Shown here: positions 9,559 through 18,848 of the stretch, one piece after another | Position numbering within the stretch: position 1 is the stretch's first letter | How the letters are laid out: each line of letters begins with the position of its first letter | Assembly (NCBI RefSeq): GCF_000472385.1 | Contig: NZ_AWZU01000039.1 | Span: forward strand, 1 to 64,000 | Origin: Bradyrhizobium sp. ARR65 | Lineage (GTDB): Bacteria; Pseudomonadota; Alphaproteobacteria; Rhizobiales; Xanthobacteraceae | Reading direction: 5' to 3' | Length of the DNA stretch: 64,000 nucleotides | Position numbers and translations under genes: made by a program | Notes under the pieces: model-generated | What the model was told of the DNA's origin: nothing | Database searches by the model: none | The model's input: the letters and a program-made list of their open reading frames with translations, nothing else

Positions 9559-9929
9559 TGATGACAAACAAACTTGAGCGGCTCCCGGTGCTGGTGACCG
9601 TCATAGTTGCTGTCCTTGCCGTCGCTGCCTGCGCGATCCGGCTGCGCGGCGACGAAAGCGAGACCGGCTCTCCCGCGTCGCGCGCCAGCAACTCCGACCC
9701 GGTGTCGGCAAAGCTCGAGCAATGCCGCACTCTTAAAGACGACCAGAACGACGTTCTTCTCGGGTGCCGAAAGCTCTGGGCCGAGAAGCGCCGCCAATTC
9801 TTTGGCCGCAAGAGCGGCGCCTTGGAGGGCGAGCGGGGCTATGCCGGATCATCATCGTCTGCGCCGCCCAAGGACGAGAGTCGTCTGCCTTTCGGCTATC
9901 CTGCCATTCCAGCAGCGCAAAGCGAGTGA
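9558..9929 (+). CDS. Putative entry-exclusion protein TrbK-alt
   Basis: This small 123-residue protein lies between trbJ and trbL, the position of TrbK-alt in this type of locus. It has an N-terminal hydrophobic segment (about 10-26) with a lipobox-like VAAC, a conserved CRTLKDDQNDVLLGCRKLWA region with two cysteines, and a low-complexity tail. TrbK-type proteins are thought to block redundant entry of related elements. That role is inferred from position and the Cys-containing motif, not demonstrated. Confidence 0.75.
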   Translation: MMTNKLERLPVLVTVIVAVLAVAACAIRLRGDESETGSPASRASNSDPVSAKLEQCRTLKDDQNDVLLGCRKLWAEKRRQFFGRKSGALEGERGYAGSSSSAPPKDESRLPFGYPAIPAAQSE

Positions 9930-9932
9930 GCG

Positions 9933-11171
9933 ATGGGCGGCACCGGCGTCATCGATCAGTTTCTAGAGACCTTTACCCGCTATATCGATTCCGGGTTCGG
10001 GCTGTTAGGCGGCGAAGTTGGATATCTCGCCACTACGCTCGCTGCAATCGATATCACGCTGGCGGGCCTGTTCTGGTCCTGGGCGGCTGACGAGGACATC
10101 ATCGCCCGGCTCGTCAAGAAGACGCTGTTCGTCGGCGTTTTCGCTTATCTTATCGGCAATTGGAACAACCTTGCCCGAATCGTGTTCGAGAGCTTCGCCG
10201 CGCTAGGCCTCAAAGCCTCAGGCACGAGCCTTTCGTCGGCAGACTTCTTGCGGCCCGGCCGGATCGCACAAGTGGGACTTGATGCCGGACGGCCAATCCT
10301 GGAGTCGATCTCGGGGTTGATGGGCTATGTCAGCTTTTTCGAAAATTTCGTCCAGATCGCAGTCCTGCTGTTCGCCTGGGTTGTGGTGCTGCTGGCGTTC
10401 TTCATTCTGTCCATTCAGCTGTTCGTGACCCTCATCGAGTTCAAGCTGACGACACTTGCAGGCTTTGTGCTGATCCCCTTTGGCCTGTTCGGAAAGACCG
10501 CCTTTGCCGCCGAACGCGTGCTCGGTAACGTGATCTCCTCAGGGATCAAGGTTCTGGTGCTGGCCGTCATCGTCGGCATCGGATCGACCTTGTTTGCGCA
10601 GTTCACGGCTGGTTTTGGCGGCAACCAGCCGACCATCGAAAACGCGATGGCGCTGGTGCTCGGGGCTCTCTCCTTGCTCGGCCTCGGGATCTACGGGCCC
10701 GGTATCGCCAACGGCATCGTCTCGGGAGGTCCGCAGCTTGGTGCAGGATCGGCCGTTGGCACGGGACTGGCGGCCGGCGGGGTGCTTGCAGCCGGAGCCG
10801 GTCTTGCCGCCGGCGGTGCTGGACTGGGCAGCCGCGCGATTGCGGGCGCCGCGAGCGGAGCAAGCGCCATTGCAGGTGGTGCGGCCCGCGCGTTCCGGAC
10901 AGCTGGGGTCCCGGGTGCAGCGGAGACGGGCGCTTCCGCTGCGACAAGTCCGTTGCGTTCGGCCGCAACTCATCTGCGTGGAGGAGGCGACGGCAGCGGT
11001 CATGTGGACGGCTCTTCTTCCAGCTCATCCGAGACCACGCCCGCATGGGCTCGCCGCATGAAGCGGACGCAGAGCATCAATCAAGGCACGTCGGCCGCTG
11101 CGCAAGCGGTGCGCTCTGGCGATCACGGCGGGAGCGGCGGATCAGTCGACCTCTCGCAGGAGGATCACTGA
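9933..11171 (+). CDS. trbL: P-type conjugative transfer protein TrbL
   Basis: TrbL is the VirB6-like polytopic inner-membrane channel component. The 412-residue protein opens with GTGVIDQFLETFTRYIDSGF, a typical TrbL start. Several membrane helices fall between about residues 30 and 270. A Gly/Ala-rich stretch (about 270-330) and a Ser/Gly-rich polar C-terminus follow. It starts three bases after the upstream stop. The length is near the lower end for TrbL, with the variation in the low-complexity tail. Confidence 0.93.
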   Translation: MGGTGVIDQFLETFTRYIDSGFGLLGGEVGYLATTLAAIDITLAGLFWSWAADEDIIARLVKKTLFVGVFAYLIGNWNNLARIVFESFAALGLKASGTSLSSADFLRPGRIAQVGLDAGRPILESISGLMGYVSFFENFVQIAVLLFAWVVVLLAFFILSIQLFVTLIEFKLTTLAGFVLIPFGLFGKTAFAAERVLGNVISSGIKVLVLAVIVGIGSTLFAQFTAGFGGNQPTIENAMALVLGALSLLGLGIYGPGIANGIVSGGPQLGAGSAVGTGLAAGGVLAAGAGLAAGGAGLGSRAIAGAASGASAIAGGAARAFRTAGVPGAAETGASAATSPLRSAATHLRGGGDGSGHVDGSSSSSSETTPAWARRMKRTQSINQGTSAAAQAVRSGDHGGSGGSVDLSQEDH

Positions 11172-11218
11172 GGCTCGATGCTCGTAAGCAACTCACAGCG
11201 ATGTCTTGAGGTCAAAGC

Positions 11219-11899
11219 ATGTTCAAACGATCGGCCGTCCACTACGGCCGCACACCTGAGGCGGTCACTCCCTATCAACGAGCCGCTCAGGTCTGGGATG
11301 ATCGTATCGGCTCTGCACGGGTTCAGGCAAAGAACTGGCGCCTGATGGCCTTTGGTTGCTTGTTTCTATCCGCCGGCTTCGCGGCAGCTCTTGTCTGGCA
11401 GGCCGCCCAAGGCACTGTTACGCCTTGGGTGGTCGAGATAGACCGTCTGGGCGAGGCCAAAACGGTTGCTCCGGCAAATTCCGACTATCAACCAACCGAT
11501 GCCCAAATTGCCTTTCACTTGGCCCGGTTCGTCGAACACGTGCGTGGTCTGCCGATGGACGCGATCGTGCTGCGCCAGGATTGGCTGCGTGCCTATGACT
11601 TCACGACGGACCGCGGCGCGGCCGCACTCAATGACTATGCCCGCAACAGCAATCCTTTCGACAAGCTCGGCAGGACGCAAGTTTCAGTCGAGGTCTCGAG
11701 CGTTATTCGGGCCTCGCCCGATAGCTTTCGCGTAGCCTGGATCGAACGTCGCTACGAGAACGGCCAGCTTGCTGCGACCGAGAGATGGAGCGCGATCCTC
11801 ACCATCATCGTGGAAATGCCCCGCGATTTGGATCGGCTGCGCAAAAATCCACTTGGCATCTATGTCAATGCGATCAACTGGTCGAAGGAGCTGGGATAG
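11219..11899 (+). CDS. trbF: Conjugal transfer protein TrbF (VirB8-like)
   Basis: This is a 226-residue bitopic inner-membrane protein: a short cytoplasmic N-terminus with the family motif TPYQRAAQVWDDRIGSARVQ, one helix at about 42-60, and a periplasmic VirB8-like domain containing TPWVVEID and QIAFHLARFVEHVRGLP. VirB8 proteins scaffold the inner-membrane complex. It is separated from trbL by 47 bases, the widest gap inside the trb operon. Confidence 0.93.
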   Translation: MFKRSAVHYGRTPEAVTPYQRAAQVWDDRIGSARVQAKNWRLMAFGCLFLSAGFAAALVWQAAQGTVTPWVVEIDRLGEAKTVAPANSDYQPTDAQIAFHLARFVEHVRGLPMDAIVLRQDWLRAYDFTTDRGAAALNDYARNSNPFDKLGRTQVSVEVSSVIRASPDSFRVAWIERRYENGQLAATERWSAILTIIVEMPRDLDRLRKNPLGIYVNAINWSKELG

Positions 11900-11901
11900 C
11901 G

Positions 11902-12876
11902 ATGCCATCGGGTCATGTGATTGCGCCAGAGAGAATCGGGCCGAGCTTACGTGTGGGTCTCTTGATCTGCGTGTCCTCCCTCGGCAGCTGCACCGCGGTC
12001 AAACCTCCGCAAATCAGCTATGATCGCGAACTCCCGCCGGTTGCAGATCTGCCGGCGCTTGCCGACGATCATCCAAGATCGCTGCATGTTCCGCCCGCCT
12101 GGAAGCCGGCGCGGGGCGGCAAGAATGCGGAAGCCAAGGAGCCCATCGAACGGATTGAAACCGCAAATGACGCCGCGCGCGTGGAGCCTCGGAAGGCGGG
12201 TTATTTCAATGCCGTCCAGGTATTTTTCTATAGTCCGGGCGCGCTCTATCAGATCTACGCGGCGCCGGGGCAGATCACGGACATTGCGCTTCAGGCTGGC
12301 GAACAGCTGATTGGTTCGGGGCCAGTCGCCGCAGGCGATACCGTGCGCTGGGTCGTTGGCGATACCGAAAGTGGCAGTGGCGAGACGCGACGTGTGCACA
12401 TCATGGTGAAGCCGACACGTCCGGCGATCGAGACCAATCTCATCATCAACACCGATCGGCGCACTTACCTGATTGAGCTGCGCTCTCGCGAAAAGCCCTA
12501 TATGCCGTCAGTTGCGTGGTTCTATCCGGAGAACCAGTCCCTGCATGGTCAAGCCCTGCTGCCGATGCCTATCATTCCGGATCCGGCAGAGCGTCGCTAC
12601 CGATACACAATCGAGGGAGACAGCCCGCCCTGGCGTCCTGTCAATGCCTATGATGATGGCCGCAAGGTCTATATCGAGTTCTCGCCTGGTATTGGTCAAG
12701 GCGAGATGCCGCCGCTGTTCGTGATCGGGCCTGATGGTAATACTGAGCTCGTCAACTTTCGCGCTTACGGCAACGTGCTGATCGTCGATCGGCTATTCGC
12801 AGCCGCTGAACTGAGACTTGGAGGGGAGAACCAGCAGAGGGTACGAATCGTTCGAAGCGAGGGGAGGTCCTTGTGA
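11902..12876 (+). CDS. trbG: P-type conjugative transfer protein TrbG (VirB9-like)
   Basis: TrbG is the outer-membrane-associated core-complex protein. The chosen ATG at 11902 gives 324 residues with a lipoprotein-like signal (SSLGSC, Cys near residue 29). A Pro-rich linker follows, then the VirB9/CagX domain including IYAAPGQITDIALQAGE and TNLIINTDRRTYLIELRS. The frame continues 39 codons further upstream inside trbF, which is not the likely start. Its end overlaps the trbI start by four bases. Confidence 0.93.
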   Translation: MPSGHVIAPERIGPSLRVGLLICVSSLGSCTAVKPPQISYDRELPPVADLPALADDHPRSLHVPPAWKPARGGKNAEAKEPIERIETANDAARVEPRKAGYFNAVQVFFYSPGALYQIYAAPGQITDIALQAGEQLIGSGPVAAGDTVRWVVGDTESGSGETRRVHIMVKPTRPAIETNLIINTDRRTYLIELRSREKPYMPSVAWFYPENQSLHGQALLPMPIIPDPAERRYRYTIEGDSPPWRPVNAYDDGRKVYIEFSPGIGQGEMPPLFVIGPDGNTELVNFRAYGNVLIVDRLFAAAELRLGGENQQRVRIVRSEGRSL

Positions 12877-14078
12877 CGGACAATGACCAGCTGAATGATG
12901 CACGCTATTATGCTTCTCGGCCGCAGCAGCGGGAAGCAGTGGCTGAAACCCTGCGGCTGCGACCGGAATGGCCGCAAGTCAGGCGCCTCTCGCGCAAAGT
13001 GCTCCTAGGTGGCACTACTTTGGCCCTCGTGATGATCTGTGGCGCGGTGTTGTGGGCTCTGCAGAACGAATCAAAGCGTGCTCCGGTTCCGGAGGAGCTC
13101 TACTCGACCGACCACCATAATGTCGCCGACGAACTCGCAAGCCTGCCGAACGACTATGCAGGAATTCCCCACGACGTGCCCCGTCTTGGATCGCCTTTGC
13201 CCGGCGATCTTGGCCGTCCCATCGTTGCGGCACAAAGCTCGTCCCAATCCGGTTCTCTCGCCATCGACGCCGAACAGCAGCGCGTCAATCAGGAAACAGA
13301 GGCAGCGCGCACTAGCAAGGTGTTTGCCAATACCAATCTCCGCCCATCGCCCGGCGGGACAACATCGAGCGAGATACCTTCAAACACGTCAATGTCCTCC
13401 GACGAAGCATTCGTTCAAAATGGGCAGGACCGAAAACTTGCGTTCGTCAATGCGGCCGTCGATCGGCGCACGACAAGCCCCGATCGCCTGATGAGGCCAC
13501 CCTCGCCGTTCGTAGTTCAGGCGGGGACGGTCATTCCGGCTGCACTCATCACGGGGATCCGCTCAGATCTACCGGGCCAGATCACGGCCCAAGTGACTGA
13601 AAACGTTTACGATACCCCCACCGGGCGTATCAGGCTGATCCCGCAGGGGGCGCGGTTAATAGGGACCTATGACAACCAGGTCGCGTTCGGTCAGTCCCGC
13701 GTGCTCCTCGTTTGGACACGGCTCATCATGCCGGACGGACGCTCAATTGTCTTGGAACGGCAGGCTGGCGCGGATGCGGGCGGATATTCCGGCATTAAGG
13801 ACGAGGTCGACAACCATTGGAAAGAGTTACTCGGAGCAGCGGCGCTATCAACGCTGCTGGCCATCGGCACCGAGGTAAATTCGGGGGCGGATGTCAATAA
13901 CACCAACAGCGACATCATTCAGGCGCTGCGGCGTGGGGCGGGAGACTCCCTCAACCAAACAGGCCAACAGGTGGTTCGACGCAATCTCAATATCCAGCCA
14001 ACGTTGACAATCCGTCCTGGATTTCCGGTGAGAGTGATCGTCAATCGTGACCTGGTACTCGAGCCCTCCAGGGGATGA
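12873..14078 (+). CDS. trbI: Conjugal transfer protein TrbI (VirB10-like)
   Basis: TrbI spans the envelope and links the inner and outer core complex. The 401-residue protein begins at a GTG overlapping the trbG stop. It has one membrane helix (about 47-65), a long disordered Pro/Ser-rich periplasmic linker, and the C-terminal VirB10 beta-barrel domain with FVVQAGTVIPAALITGIRSD, DTPTGRIRLIPQGARLIGTY and the final IRPGFPVRVIVNRDL. All family blocks are present. Confidence 0.94.
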   Translation: MTDNDQLNDARYYASRPQQREAVAETLRLRPEWPQVRRLSRKVLLGGTTLALVMICGAVLWALQNESKRAPVPEELYSTDHHNVADELASLPNDYAGIPHDVPRLGSPLPGDLGRPIVAAQSSSQSGSLAIDAEQQRVNQETEAARTSKVFANTNLRPSPGGTTSSEIPSNTSMSSDEAFVQNGQDRKLAFVNAAVDRRTTSPDRLMRPPSPFVVQAGTVIPAALITGIRSDLPGQITAQVTENVYDTPTGRIRLIPQGARLIGTYDNQVAFGQSRVLLVWTRLIMPDGRSIVLERQAGADAGGYSGIKDEVDNHWKELLGAAALSTLLAIGTEVNSGADVNNTNSDIIQALRRGAGDSLNQTGQQVVRRNLNIQPTLTIRPGFPVRVIVNRDLVLEPSRG

Positions 14079-14083
14079 GGACA

Positions 14084-14326
14084 ATGGCCAAGCTTAAGCT
14101 CGGAGCAATCGAGGACGATAAGCCGGTTAAGCTGACGCACGAATTGCCAGCGAGCGTCCACCGGGATCTGGTGGCCTATGCTGAAATTCTCGCACGTGAG
14201 ACGGGTCAACAGATCAATGAGCCGGTCAAGCTGATTGCGCCCATGTTGGCCCGGTTCATGGCAACGGACCGGAATTTTGTAAGGGCTCGCCGTGCGCGTC
14301 ATCCTCCTAAGCGAGGTGACGGGTAG
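14084..14326 (+). CDS. DUF2274-domain protein at the end of the trb operon
   Basis: This 80-residue protein begins MAKLKLGAIEDDKPVKLTHE and contains LPASVHRDLVAYAEILARET, which together identify the DUF2274 family that regularly closes this class of trb operon. The composition suggests a small helical protein, but its function is unknown. The ATG at 14084 has a GGGGATGAGG site upstream; an ATG at 14075 overlapping the trbI stop is an alternative. Its last 28 bases overlap the convergent LysR gene. Confidence 0.85.
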   Translation: MAKLKLGAIEDDKPVKLTHELPASVHRDLVAYAEILARETGQQINEPVKLIAPMLARFMATDRNFVRARRARHPPKRGDG

Positions 14327-15309
14327 CGCTCCGAGAGGAGTTTTAGGAAGGCATCCAAGGCGGGGTTTTCATTGTCGGCTCGCCAATGGGCAGAATAGTC
14401 GAACCGGCTTGCGCCCGTGCCATCGCGCAGCTCCCGGTAGATCAAACCGGCAAAATTCGCTCCGGTATCGGATTCGAGCACCAGACTGACACCCCCCTGC
14501 ATGCTGATCAGGCTCCTGATATTGTCACGGCTGAGTTCATGATGCTCGATCTTAGGACGATCCCGAGCTGATACGAGCTTCGAAACCAAAAGGTCTTCAA
14601 GCTCCCGTCCGGGATCGTAATGGCTCAGCAGTACCGTTTCCCCGCGCAGATCGGTCCAATAGACAGTCTCCTGCGCAGCGAGGGGATGGTCGCGGGATAA
14701 AACAACTAGAAGACGCTCGCTCCAGAGCGACATCGCTTTGCTGTCGAACAATGGCAGACTTCCTGTGACGATTAGGATATCCAGCAAGCCATTACGAAGT
14801 GCCCTTGCCAGACGTGTCCGTGATCGTTCGACCATTGCGAGTTCGATCCGTGGAAAGCGGCGTTTGAATTCGACCAAGGAGACCTGCAGATTGCTTGCCG
14901 AAAGTGATGTGCAGAAACCGACTGATAGCCGACCGGTCTCGCCGTTCTGAACGGACTTTGCCGTCGCTATGAGTGCGTCAAATTCCTCCAGGATGGTTCT
15001 TGCCAGGCGCAGAACGCGGCGACCCGCTGGCGTTGGGCTTGCACCTCCGCTTGAGCGCTCGAAAATGGTAAAACCTAGGCCGTGCTCGATCTGGCGAATT
15101 GAACGGCTGAGGGTCGACTGTTGCAGTCTTAGCAGTTCCGCTGCCTCACGAAAGCTGCCACAATCGGCCGCCGTCACGGCCCATCGCAGGTGCTTTAGCT
15201 CGGGAGGCTTGCTGCCGCGCAGACAAAGACCTGGTGTTTTGAAATTGCTCGTGTTGAGATTCGAGCGGGGAGGAGCTTGCGGCGGGATGTGCAGCAATGT
15301 CTTCACCAT
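14299..15309 (-). CDS. LysR-family transcriptional regulator beside the trb operon
   Basis: This 336-residue LysR-type regulator has its winged helix-turn-helix at about residues 38-98 (FREAAELLRLQQSTLSRSI, then GLGFTIFER) and a substrate-binding domain after about residue 115. It is convergent with and overlaps the trb operon, as in related integrative elements, and is a candidate regulator of transfer. The first 36 residues are longer than usual for the family; a later start is possible but no clear alternative ribosome site was seen. No effector can be predicted. Confidence 0.88.
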   Translation of the reverse strand: MVKTLLHIPPQAPPRSNLNTSNFKTPGLCLRGSKPPELKHLRWAVTAADCGSFREAAELLRLQQSTLSRSIRQIEHGLGFTIFERSSGGASPTPAGRRVLRLARTILEEFDALIATAKSVQNGETGRLSVGFCTSLSASNLQVSLVEFKRRFPRIELAMVERSRTRLARALRNGLLDILIVTGSLPLFDSKAMSLWSERLLVVLSRDHPLAAQETVYWTDLRGETVLLSHYDPGRELEDLLVSKLVSARDRPKIEHHELSRDNIRSLISMQGGVSLVLESDTGANFAGLIYRELRDGTGASRFDYSAHWRADNENPALDAFLKLLSERYPSPRLGG

Positions 15310-15916
15310 CTGCTTCCTTGCAAAGAAGGCCTAGGCCGCCAACTACCAATTAAATCCGACACGGAGCTTCAAAACGAGCCGGAGGTCGTATCGATTGTCC
15401 AAAGCGATATCCGAGCCAACGCCGATCCGGTCACAGAGACGCTCTTCCGCCGTAAAGACGAAAATCTCTGGGAGATTCTCACACGGGGCCAGATTTTTTG
15501 GGGCGCCTCCCGATTTCTGTCGGCTCTTATTGCCGAAGAGCGCTCCGCAGGAATGGCATAAGCAGGCCCCTAAGCAGGCCCTTTGCCGCTCGAGCGGTCG
15601 ACGCCCACGTCAGCGTCGCACAACTCGAGCAGGGCGATGATCTTGGAACAAGCATTCACTCCGCGCGCACTCGCTCCCTGTGAGTCAGTTCACTCTAGAG
15701 TCCTTATAAACAACTGGTGTTGAAAGAGTTTTCGATTTCGTGAAGGTTGTGTCCTTCGTTCGGCGTGCGTGAAGGTGGATACGAAGGCCCGCGAGTGTAC
15801 CAAGTGTCGCACAAGACCACTGCCGTGTCGCCGATACAGGCCCACGAAGCAAGCGGTGGCCGAAGCGAACGCTCTCTCGACGCGGGGAGATCTATGGTGA
15901 TGCGGAGAAGGTACAG
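15310..15916. other. Intergenic region between the trb locus and the haem block
   Basis: No recognisable gene was found. A 94-codon frame (15277-15561, + strand) overlaps the start of the LysR gene on the other strand and matches no family I know. The right part contains a 20-base element at 15692-15711 that recurs before the decayed sigma gene at 20239-20258. Confidence 0.4.
15692..15711 (+). promoter_or_regulatory. Upstream element shared by both ECF sigma copies (copy 1)
   Basis: ACTCTAGA is followed by a partly conserved TATAAAC. Fifteen of twenty positions match the copy at 20239-20258, and each copy precedes a FecI-type sigma gene by about 205-230 bases. It may be an iron-responsive operator or a promoter element. 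The identity of the factor is unknown; alternatively it is only a remnant of the duplication that made the two sigma copies. Confidence 0.35.
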
Positions 15917-16459
15917 ATGAAGGAGGGTCCAGATACGCGTCTTGCTCTCTATCTGGCCCATCGAGCGGTTCTCGTCGAATACGCATCGCGCCTCCTGGGA
16001 TCGCGCGACTCTGCCGAGGACGTGGTTCAAGATGCTTTCATCAAATTCGTACCGGCCACCCAGGCGAGGGTGCCGGCGGCGCGTCCAAGATCGTATCTAT
16101 TCCGCATCGTCCATAATCTCGCCGTCGACGTCCTCAGACGGAAGACGCTGGAGCACCAGCGAAAGGGCAGCGACGCCCCTTCCTGGGTTAGTCCTCAAAC
16201 CGTTGCCACGCCCGAGGAGACTCTTCTCTTTTGCGAGAGCATGCGTCTAGCCATGGACATGCTGGCCGAGCTGCCGAAAAACCAGCGAGTAGCGCTTGAG
16301 ATGCACAGGTTCGGCGGATACTCGATCGAACAGATCGCGCATCACCTCGGAGTCTCGATTCCCACTGTCTATCGCCTCGTCCAGACGGCTGTCGCCACGA
16401 TCACGATCCGGCTCGCGCCGGACTCGCAAGATCGAAGGCCCCCGCGAGGCCGGAAATAG
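15917..16459 (+). CDS. FecI-type ECF RNA polymerase sigma factor (intact copy)
   Basis: This 180-residue sigma-70 factor of the ECF class is related to iron-starvation sigma factors. Region 2 covers about residues 12-75 (VLVEYASRLLGSRDSAEDVV, then YLFRIVHNLAVDVLRR). Region 4 covers about 105-165, with the helix-turn-helix YSIEQIAHHLGVSIPTVYR. Such factors are held or activated by a FecR protein responding to a TonB receptor. No fecR lies next to it. The only fecR in the window is at 21034, preceded by a broken sigma paralogue, so this gene is the likely functional partner in trans. It is convergent with hmuV. Confidence 0.88.
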   Translation: MKEGPDTRLALYLAHRAVLVEYASRLLGSRDSAEDVVQDAFIKFVPATQARVPAARPRSYLFRIVHNLAVDVLRRKTLEHQRKGSDAPSWVSPQTVATPEETLLFCESMRLAMDMLAELPKNQRVALEMHRFGGYSIEQIAHHLGVSIPTVYRLVQTAVATITIRLAPDSQDRRPPRGRK

Positions 16460-16914
16460 TGCTCGTGAAAACCGGGATGGCGGCGGCAATTTCCGCGGTC
16501 TATGGAGGTCTGGACAGACGACGAGAGAACCCTGATAGAGGGGAGCAGAGCTGACTTATTCGGAGGCTTAACATGTTGGCGGTGCACTGGCGCTGAACAC
16601 GATGCAGATCTCGGACGAGGTGCCGCTGACGCGATGCATCAGGGGTAAAATTTGCAAGCCGGTCGATGCAGCCATCTTCTAGTCTAGTTTCACGATCTCG
16701 GGCACGAGCTCGCTTCGATGCGCAAGATTAGGTTCGCACTTGATCCGTACGACATGATAAACGGTGGTCGCATCGATCAGCGCGCGCTTATCGCAGCGAT
16801 GGATTATGGTATCGTCGCTCCTCGTATCAGTCACACCAGAATTCCTTCCGATTCGTTTCTCGTTCTTGCGTGATGTCACAAATCCTTAGTCGGCGCGTTG
16901 AGGTGATGAGGTGG
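16460..16914. other. Convergent intergenic region between the sigma gene and hmuV
   Basis: No gene was identified. The first about 40 bases after the sigma stop contain GGCGGCAATTTC, which recurs after the decayed sigma copy near 20996, so the duplicated block extends past the gene. The rest shows no domain. I did not find a clear hairpin plus T-run terminator. Confidence 0.4.
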
Positions 16915-17754
16915 CTACGTTGATCTGAACCGAGAGCGCGCTTCATGCTGCTTGCACACGTGGTGCTGCGGAAGGACAAAGGGTACATTAGGAGTTGGCG
17001 CTGTCCCGACGCGCAGATGAACACGAAAGACCTCGACGACGAGGTCGTCAGTGATGACCGCCGAAGGCGGCCCCTGCGCGATGATGCCACCGGCCGACAT
17101 CACAATGAGGTTGTCGGCAAAGCTGGCCGCGACGTTGAGATCATGCAGAATCGCGAGGACCGCGGCGCCGTCATTGGCAATGGCGCGCGCCTGATCCATC
17201 AGCGCCAGTTGATGTTCGAGATCGAGGCTGGCGATCGGCTCGTCAAGGAACAACGCCTGAGCCTTCTCTATCGTATGTCCCGCGCGCAACTGGCACAGCA
17301 CGCGCGCGAATCGAACGCGCTGCTGTTCACCGCCCGACAGCGTCTGGAAATCCCTGTCGGCAAGATGCAGGGTTCCAGTGTCCGCAAGGCTCGCCGCGAC
17401 GATTTCCTTAGCCTCGGCACCCGGCAAGGCATGGCCGATGCTGGTCAGTCCAAACCGCGCGACTTCATGCACGCGAAAGGGAAACGCAAGGCTCGCGCTC
17501 TGTGCCATGACCACACGCTTGCACGCAAGTCGCCACGGCGGCAGATGCTTGATCGTTTGACTACCGTAGAGAACGTCACCCCGGGACGGCGAGAGTTCGC
17601 CGGTGAGCAGTTTGAGTAGGGTCGACTTTCCCGCGCCATTGGGGCCGATGACCACGGTGAGACGGCAGGGCTCAAGGATGAGCGTCGCACGGTCAACAAG
17701 CAGGCGTCCGTGTGCCGCGAAGGAAACCTCGTTCGCTTTGACGATACTCGTCAT
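16915..17754 (-). CDS. hmuV: Haem ABC transporter ATP-binding protein HmuV
   Basis: This is the cytoplasmic ATPase of the haem importer. It has 279 residues, with Walker A GPNGAGKST at 37-45, signature LSGGEQQRVRFAR at about 145, Walker B ALFLDEP, and the switch His in AILHDLN. The motif LHDLNVAASFADN and the order hmuT-U-V identify the family. It starts at an ATG overlapping the hmuU stop by four bases. The last 35 or so residues are basic and variable. All catalytic motifs are intact. Confidence 0.93.
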   Translation of the reverse strand: MTSIVKANEVSFAAHGRLLVDRATLILEPCRLTVVIGPNGAGKSTLLKLLTGELSPSRGDVLYGSQTIKHLPPWRLACKRVVMAQSASLAFPFRVHEVARFGLTSIGHALPGAEAKEIVAASLADTGTLHLADRDFQTLSGGEQQRVRFARVLCQLRAGHTIEKAQALFLDEPIASLDLEHQLALMDQARAIANDGAAVLAILHDLNVAASFADNLIVMSAGGIIAQGPPSAVITDDLVVEVFRVHLRVGTAPTPNVPFVLPQHHVCKQHEARSRFRST

Positions 17755-18848
17755 GCTACGAAGCTCCCGTTAGCTCTTCGGAGCAGAAGCCATAGGAAGA
17801 AGGGCGCGCCGAGAAGGGCCGTCAGAATCCCGACGGGAAGTTCGGCCGGTGCGAGGAGCGTGCGCGCAAGCGTATCGGCGCCGACAAGCAGCGCCGCGCC
17901 AAACAGTGCTGAGAGGGGTAAGAGCACGCGATGGTCGGCTCCCACAGCGAGGCGGACGATATGCGGCGCGACGATGCCGATGAAACCGATCAGGCCGGCG
18001 CTTGCTACACTCGCTCCAACCGCCAACGCGACCAGGAATATTGTTGCCGCCTTTATCCACTCGACGCGAAAACCGAGATGAAAGGCCTCTGCCTCGCCGA
18101 AGGAGAGGGCGTTGAGGCCGCGACCCAGAAAGGGCGCTGCGCACAACAGGGGCAGAGTGATGAATGAGACAGCGCCGAGCTTGCTCCAGGTTCCACCATT
18201 GAGGTTTCCGAGTGACCAGAACGTCAGATCGCGCAGCTGCTTGTCGTCCGAGACATAACTGAGGAGACCGGTTGCCGCACCCGCCAAGGCACCGAGCGCT
18301 AAACCGGCAAGCAGCATCGTTGCCATTGAGGTGCGGCCCTGCCTTGTTGCGATGGTGTAGATCACGAGCGTGGCGGCAACACCGCCGCAAAAGGCGCTGG
18401 CGGGAAGAATGGCAAACGGCAATTTGCCAACCGTATCGCCAAGAAACCGATCGCCGAGCACGAGTGTTACTGCAGCCGCAAAGGCCGCGCCCGAGGAAAC
18501 GCCGATAAGCCCGGGATCGGCGAGGGGATTGCGGAACAATCCCTGCATCAGCGCGCCGGAAACGGCGAGCGCTGCACCGATTTCTAATCCCAGCAGGACG
18601 CGTGGCAGCCGAATGCCGGTCACGACCAGCGTCTCGCGATCCTGAGGGGAGCTTGTCCAGCCAAGAACGAACTCCCATAGAATTGCTGCGACCTGTTGGG
18701 GCGGAATTGAAACTGCACCTTCGCCGAGAGCAATGAGGGCGAGAGCCGTGCAAAGGCAGACGCCCAGGCCGGTTGCGAGCGCCACGCGGCGGCGATAGCG
18801 CGAAACCAGTCTTGCGAGCGACGCCACGTCAGCCTCGATTGCGGTCAT
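17751..18848 (-). CDS. hmuU: Haem ABC transporter permease HmuU (FecCD family)
   Basis: This 365-residue BtuC/FecCD-type permease with about ten predicted membrane helices moves haem across the inner membrane. Family blocks include RLPRVLLGLEIGAALAVSGA, NPLADPGLIGVSSGAA, and GFIGIVAPHIVRL near residue 275. It is translationally coupled to its neighbours: its start overlaps the hmuT stop and its end overlaps the hmuV start. Confidence 0.94.
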   Translation of the reverse strand: MTAIEADVASLARLVSRYRRRVALATGLGVCLCTALALIALGEGAVSIPPQQVAAILWEFVLGWTSSPQDRETLVVTGIRLPRVLLGLEIGAALAVSGALMQGLFRNPLADPGLIGVSSGAAFAAAVTLVLGDRFLGDTVGKLPFAILPASAFCGGVAATLVIYTIATRQGRTSMATMLLAGLALGALAGAATGLLSYVSDDKQLRDLTFWSLGNLNGGTWSKLGAVSFITLPLLCAAPFLGRGLNALSFGEAEAFHLGFRVEWIKAATIFLVALAVGASVASAGLIGFIGIVAPHIVRLAVGADHRVLLPLSALFGAALLVGADTLARTLLAPAELPVGILTALLGAPFFLWLLLRRANGSFVA

